From: Serratia rubidaea
GTDB taxonomy: Bacteria; Pseudomonadota; Gammaproteobacteria; Enterobacterales; Enterobacteriaceae
Direction: 5' to 3'
Assembly: GCA_901472405.1 (NCBI GenBank)
Contig: LR590463.1
Span: 992,001-1,056,000 of the forward strand
Length of the DNA stretch: 64,000 bases
The translations under genes were made by a program, and so were the position numbers. Positions 60,672 to 64,000 of this stretch are shown here, one piece after another. How positions within the stretch are numbered: the first letter of the stretch is position 1; each line of letters starts with the position of its first letter. The notes beneath the pieces are model-generated. The model saw nothing but the letters and a program-made list of their open reading frames with translations, made no database searches and was not told the origin of the DNA.

Positions 60672-61777
60672 ATGTGCAATTGCAATCATGCCGTTCACGC
60701 TGACGTTGTCGGCAGTTTATTACGTCCTGCGGCGCTGAAAAGCGCGCGTCAGCAGTTTCAGCGCGGTGAGATTGATGCGGCGCAGCTGCGGTCGGTGGAA
60801 GACGAGCAGATCCGCCAGGCGGTGGACAAACAGCGTCAGCTGGGCTGGCGGTGGTGACCGACGGTGAGTTTCGCCGCGCCTGGTGGCATTTTGATTTTCT
60901 TGAGGGGCTGGACGGCGTGCAGGGTTACGATGCCGAACAGGGCATCCAGTTCAACGGCGTGCAGACCAAGGCGCGCAGCATCAAGGTGACGGGCAAGCTG
61001 GGCTTTAACCCGCAGCACCCGATGCTGGCGGATTTTCGTTTCCTGCAGCAGATTGCCGGCGATGCGCAGCCGAAGATGACCATTCCCAGCCCGAGCGTGC
61101 TGCATTTTCGCGGCGGGCGTCAGGCGATCGACAGCGCGGTCTATCCGCAGCTGGATGCTTACTTTGCCGATCTGGCGCAAACCTATCGCGATGCGATCCG
61201 GGCGTTTTATGACGCTGGCTGCCGCTACCTGCAGCTGGACGATACGGTGTGGGCCTACCTCTGTTCTGACGATCAGCGCCGCCAGATCCGCGAGCGCGGC
61301 GAAGATCCCGACCAGTTGGCGCGCATCTATGCCGACGTGCTGAATACGGCGATCGCCGGTAAGCCGGACGATCTGACCATCGGGCTGCACGTCTGCCGCG
61401 GCAACTTCCGCTCCACCTGGATCTCGGAGGGGGGCTATGAGCCGGTGGCGGAGATCCTGTTTGGCCAGGTGAATATCGACGCCTTCTTCCTGGAGTACGA
61501 TAACGAGCGTTCCGGCGGCTTCGAACCGCTGCGCTTTATCAAGCCCGGCCAGCAAAAAGTGGTGTTGGGGCTGATCACCACCAAAGACGGCGAGCTGGAA
61601 AACCCGGAGCAGGTTAAGCAGCGTCTGCAGGAAGCGGCGCAGTACGTCGCCCCTGAGCAGCTGTGCCTGAGCACCCAGTGCGGCTTCGCCTCGACTGAAG
61701 AGGGCAACAGCCTGAGCGAGCAGCAGCAGTGGGATAAACTGAGCAGCGTGGTCAGCATTGCCGGCCAGGTCTGGTAA
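60672..61777 (+). CDS. Cobalamin-independent methionine synthase-related protein (YxjG-like; one frameshift)
   Basis: About 368 residues, related to the C-terminal catalytic domain of MetE. It starts MCNCNHAVHADVVGSLLRP, continues VVTDGEFRRAWWHFDFLEGL and YLQLDDTVWAYLCSDDQR, and has the zinc ligand pattern in TIGLHVCRGNFRSTW and LSTQCGFASTEEGN (His-x-Cys and the late Cys). The frame changes near 60850. Such stand-alone proteins transfer a methyl group to homocysteine from unconventional donors. ATG 60672 has GGAG upstream. The MetJ box supports a role in methionine supply. Not part of the E. coli phoR-brnQ interval. Confidence 0.87.
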
Positions 61778-62220
61778 CCGCCGGCCGCCCGTTTGTTCTG
61801 CGCGGAAATGCCGCTGATATTGGCGTTTTCGCGCGGTTTAACCCGCAATGCTTCACGTTTTGTGAGCGTGTTGGTTAAAAATGATACAAATCATGTAGGG
61901 CATATTTCCTGAAGACTGGTGCGATCGACTGGTGATGAATATTTATCTGGTCGATCGCTCTGCATTTCCCCGTGAGCCTTGCCTTTTGGCGCTATAAACG
62001 TTTTACTTACCCTCCGTTGTTGGACTAATCCTCCATTTTATAACTTCTAACATTCTGCCCATCTTCAAGAGTGGTCAATTTTGCATAAGGACAAAACGCC
62101 CGAGCGGTCTGCGTTTTCTTGCTCTTATTGCTCTTGTGATGAAATGGCAGGCCGACAGCGAATGGCGAACCGCCGTTAAAAGAACACTTTTTTTCATTTG
62201 AACAGGCAACACGACATCCT
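61778..62220. other. Intergenic region upstream of brnQ, with a long-loop hairpin
   Basis: 443 bp without a convincing coding frame. GCGATCGAC (61921-61929) pairs perfectly with GTCGATCGC (61950-61958) around a 20-base AT-rich loop. This may be a regulator site or part of a transcribed leader for brnQ, which is controlled by leucine in E. coli. I see no leader peptide rich in branched-chain codons. Confidence 0.5.
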
Positions 62221-63539
62221 ATGAGTCATCGTTTAACGTCAAAAGATATTCTGGCATTAGGTTTTATGACCTTTGCCTTGTTTGTCGGCGCCGGGAATAT
62301 TATTTTCCCGCCGATGGTGGGGGTTGCAGTCCGGCGAGCACGTCTGGATCGCGGCGCTGGGCTTTCTGATTACCGCTGTCGGCCTGCCGGTGATGACGGT
62401 GATTGCGCTGGCGCGCGTCGGCGGCGGCGTGGATGCCCTGAGTACGCCGATCGGCCGCACCGCCGGTCTGCTGCTGGCGACCGTCTGCTACCTGGCCGTC
62501 GGGCCGCTGTTTGCAACGCCGCGCACCGCGACCCGTGTCGTTTGAGGTGGGGATTGCTCCGCTGACCGGCGATGGCGCAATGCCGCTGCTGGTCTACAGC
62601 CTGGTCTACTTTGCGCTGGTGATCGGTATTTCCCTTTATCCGGGCCGCCTGCTCGATACCGTCGGCCATATTCTGGCGCCGCTGAAAATTGTCGCGCTGG
62701 GCGTGCTGGGCATCGCCGCGCTGATCTGGCCGGCCGGCTCGCCGATCCCGGCGGTGGATAGCTACCAGCATGTGCCTTTCTCTTCCGGTTTTGTAAATGG
62801 TTATCTGACCATGGATACGCTGGGGGCGATGGTATTCGGTATCGTTATCGTTAACGCCGCGCGCTCGCGCGGGGTGAAAGACAACGGCCTGCTGACCCGT
62901 TACACCATTTTTGCGGGTTTGATCGCCGGCGTCGGCCTGACGCTGGTCTACCTGAGCCTGTTCAAGCTGGGTTCCGGCAGCGGCGTGCTGGTGCCGGAGG
63001 CGACCAACGGCGCGGTGATCCTGCATGCTTACGTACAGAACACCTTCGGCGGCCTGGGCAGCTTCTTCCTGGCGGCGCTGATCTTTATCGCCTGCATGGT
63101 GACCGCGGTCGGCCTGACCTGCGCCTGCGCCGAGTTCTTTGCCCAATACCTGCCGTTCTCGTATAAAACGCTGGTGTTTATTCTGGCCTGTTCTCGATGT
63201 TCGTCTCCAACCTGGGCCTGAGCCATCTGATTCACCTGTCGATCCCGGTGCTGACCGCCATTTATCCGCCGTGCATCGTGCTGGTAGTGTTGAGCTTTAC
63301 CATGCGGATGTGGAATAGTGCGCCAAAGGTGATTGCGCCGGTGATGCTCGTCAGCCTGTTGTTTGGTATCCTTGACGCGGTGAAGGCCGCCGGCTTCGAA
63401 AATCTGCTGCCGGCATGGAGCACGCACCTGCCTCTGGCAGGTCAGGGAATTGGCATGGCTGCCGCCTTCCGTACTGATGCTGGTACTGGCCGCCATCTAC
63501 GATCGGGTATGCTCGCGCTCTGAAGCGACCGCGCATTAA
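62221..63539 (+). CDS. brnQ: Branched-chain amino acid carrier BrnQ (LIV-II; several frameshifts)
   Basis: About 439 residues, twelve helices. [20 protein letters not shown] then [14 protein letters not shown] (substrate-site loop), [60 protein letters not shown] and [20 protein letters not shown] match the LIVCS family. The frame changes near 62327, 62535, 63190 and 63450; the end SEATAH and TAA are at 63521-63539. It takes up leucine, isoleucine and valine with sodium. Located between phoR and proY as in E. coli, with a MetE-like gene inserted upstream. Confidence 0.94.
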
Positions 63540-63561
63540 TTTTTCCCGGTCTGATTTTGAG

Positions 63562-63587
63562 GCCACGGACTTGTCCGTGGCTTTTTT
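63562..63587 (+). terminator. Intrinsic terminator of brnQ
   Basis: GCCACGGAC-tt-GTCCGTGGC followed by TTTTTT, 22 bp after the brnQ stop. Confidence 0.93.
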
Positions 63588-63612
63588 GTGTATAAGAAGA
63601 CCAGGTCTTTAA

Positions 63613-64000
63613 ATGCAACAGGAATCAGTAACACCCGCCGCCAATAAGTTGAAAACGTGGCCTCAGCACGCGCCACATCCGCTTTATGGCGCTCGGGTCG
63701 GCGATCGGCACCGGGCTGTTCTACGGCTCCGCCGACGCTATCAAAATGGCGGGGCCCAGCGTTCTGCTGGCGTATCTGATTGGCGGCGTGATCGCCTTTA
63801 TCATTATGCGCGCGTTGGGGGAGATGTCGGTCAATAACCCGCAGGCCAGCTCTTTCTCGCGCTATGCCCAGGATTATCTTGGCCCGATGGCCGGCTATAT
63901 CACCGGTTGGACCTACTGCTTTGAGATATTGATCGTCGCCATCGCCGACGTGACCGCGTTCGGCATCTATATGGGCGTCTGGTTCCCCGAGGTGCCGCAC
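63613..64000 (+). CDS. proY: Proline-specific permease ProY (5' part; one frameshift)
   Basis: The first 129 or so residues of an APC-family permease; the gene runs off the window. After [14 protein letters not shown] an extra A in TTGAAAACGTGG (near 63658) breaks the frame. The rest matches Pro[57 protein letters not shown] and [20 protein letters not shown]. It imports proline across the inner membrane. The neighbour brnQ supports the assignment. Confidence 0.93.

Overview
The window looks like chromosomal DNA of a GC-rich enterobacterium, most likely Serratia or a close Yersiniaceae relative. The evidence is gene order and protein similarity: nqrM next to dinB, then pepD-gpt-frsA-crl-proBA-tRNA-Thr(CGT) on the left, and aroL, ppnP, rdgC, mak, sbcCD, phoBR, brnQ and proY on the right. 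This is broadly the Escherichia coli map order between proBA and proY, with a variable middle. No species-level call is possible from the sequence alone.

Layout: (1) 0-9.5 kb is core: the end of a probable apbE, nqrM, a degenerate glycerophosphodiesterase-like gene, SOS-controlled dinB, pepD, gpt, frsA, crl, proB and proA. (2) 9.46-13.4 kb starts at tRNA-Thr(CGT) (the thrW position). It is an AT-rich island with a DUF3289 protein, two DUF943 membrane proteins and small lipoproteins, arranged like an orphan type VI effector/immunity cluster. (3) 13.8-20.1 kb has an L,D-transpeptidase and a lac operon (lacI-lacZ-lacY, no lacA). Its CRP site, promoter, O1 and intragenic O2 can be read directly, and O1-O2 spacing is the 401 bp known from E. 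coli. (4) 20.2-48.4 kb is a mosaic of metabolic, transport and envelope genes: a metallo-hydrolase, a YbdG-type channel, a UbiD/Fdc-type decarboxylase, two tandem double-glycine-leader cysteine peptides (DUF4762), feaR/feaB, leuE, tehB, yaiW, ipdC, pagP, pirin, aqpZ, a uridine phosphorylase, and a Fur-box-controlled siderophore binding protein plus TonB receptor. (5) 48.5-64 kb returns to core: aroL, ppnP, rdgC, mak, sbcC, sbcD, phoB-phoR with a Pho box and a downstream PstS-like gene, a MetE-like gene behind a MetJ box, brnQ, and the start of proY.

Themes: phosphate sensing (phoBR plus PstS-like), iron uptake, lactose use, aromatic amino acid and phenylacetaldehyde metabolism (feaRB, ipdC, perhaps the UbiD enzyme), and interbacterial competition (DUF3289/DUF943 and the DUF4762 peptides).

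Quality caveat: many well conserved genes in 0-21 kb and 51.8-64 kb are broken by single-base gains or losses, often in homopolymers (dinB, frsA, proB, proA, lacY, mak, sbcC, sbcD, phoB, phoR, brnQ, proY and others). I saw none in genes between about 21.2 and 51.6 kb. I treat these as probable sequencing or assembly errors and give the full extent of each gene rather than its fragments.
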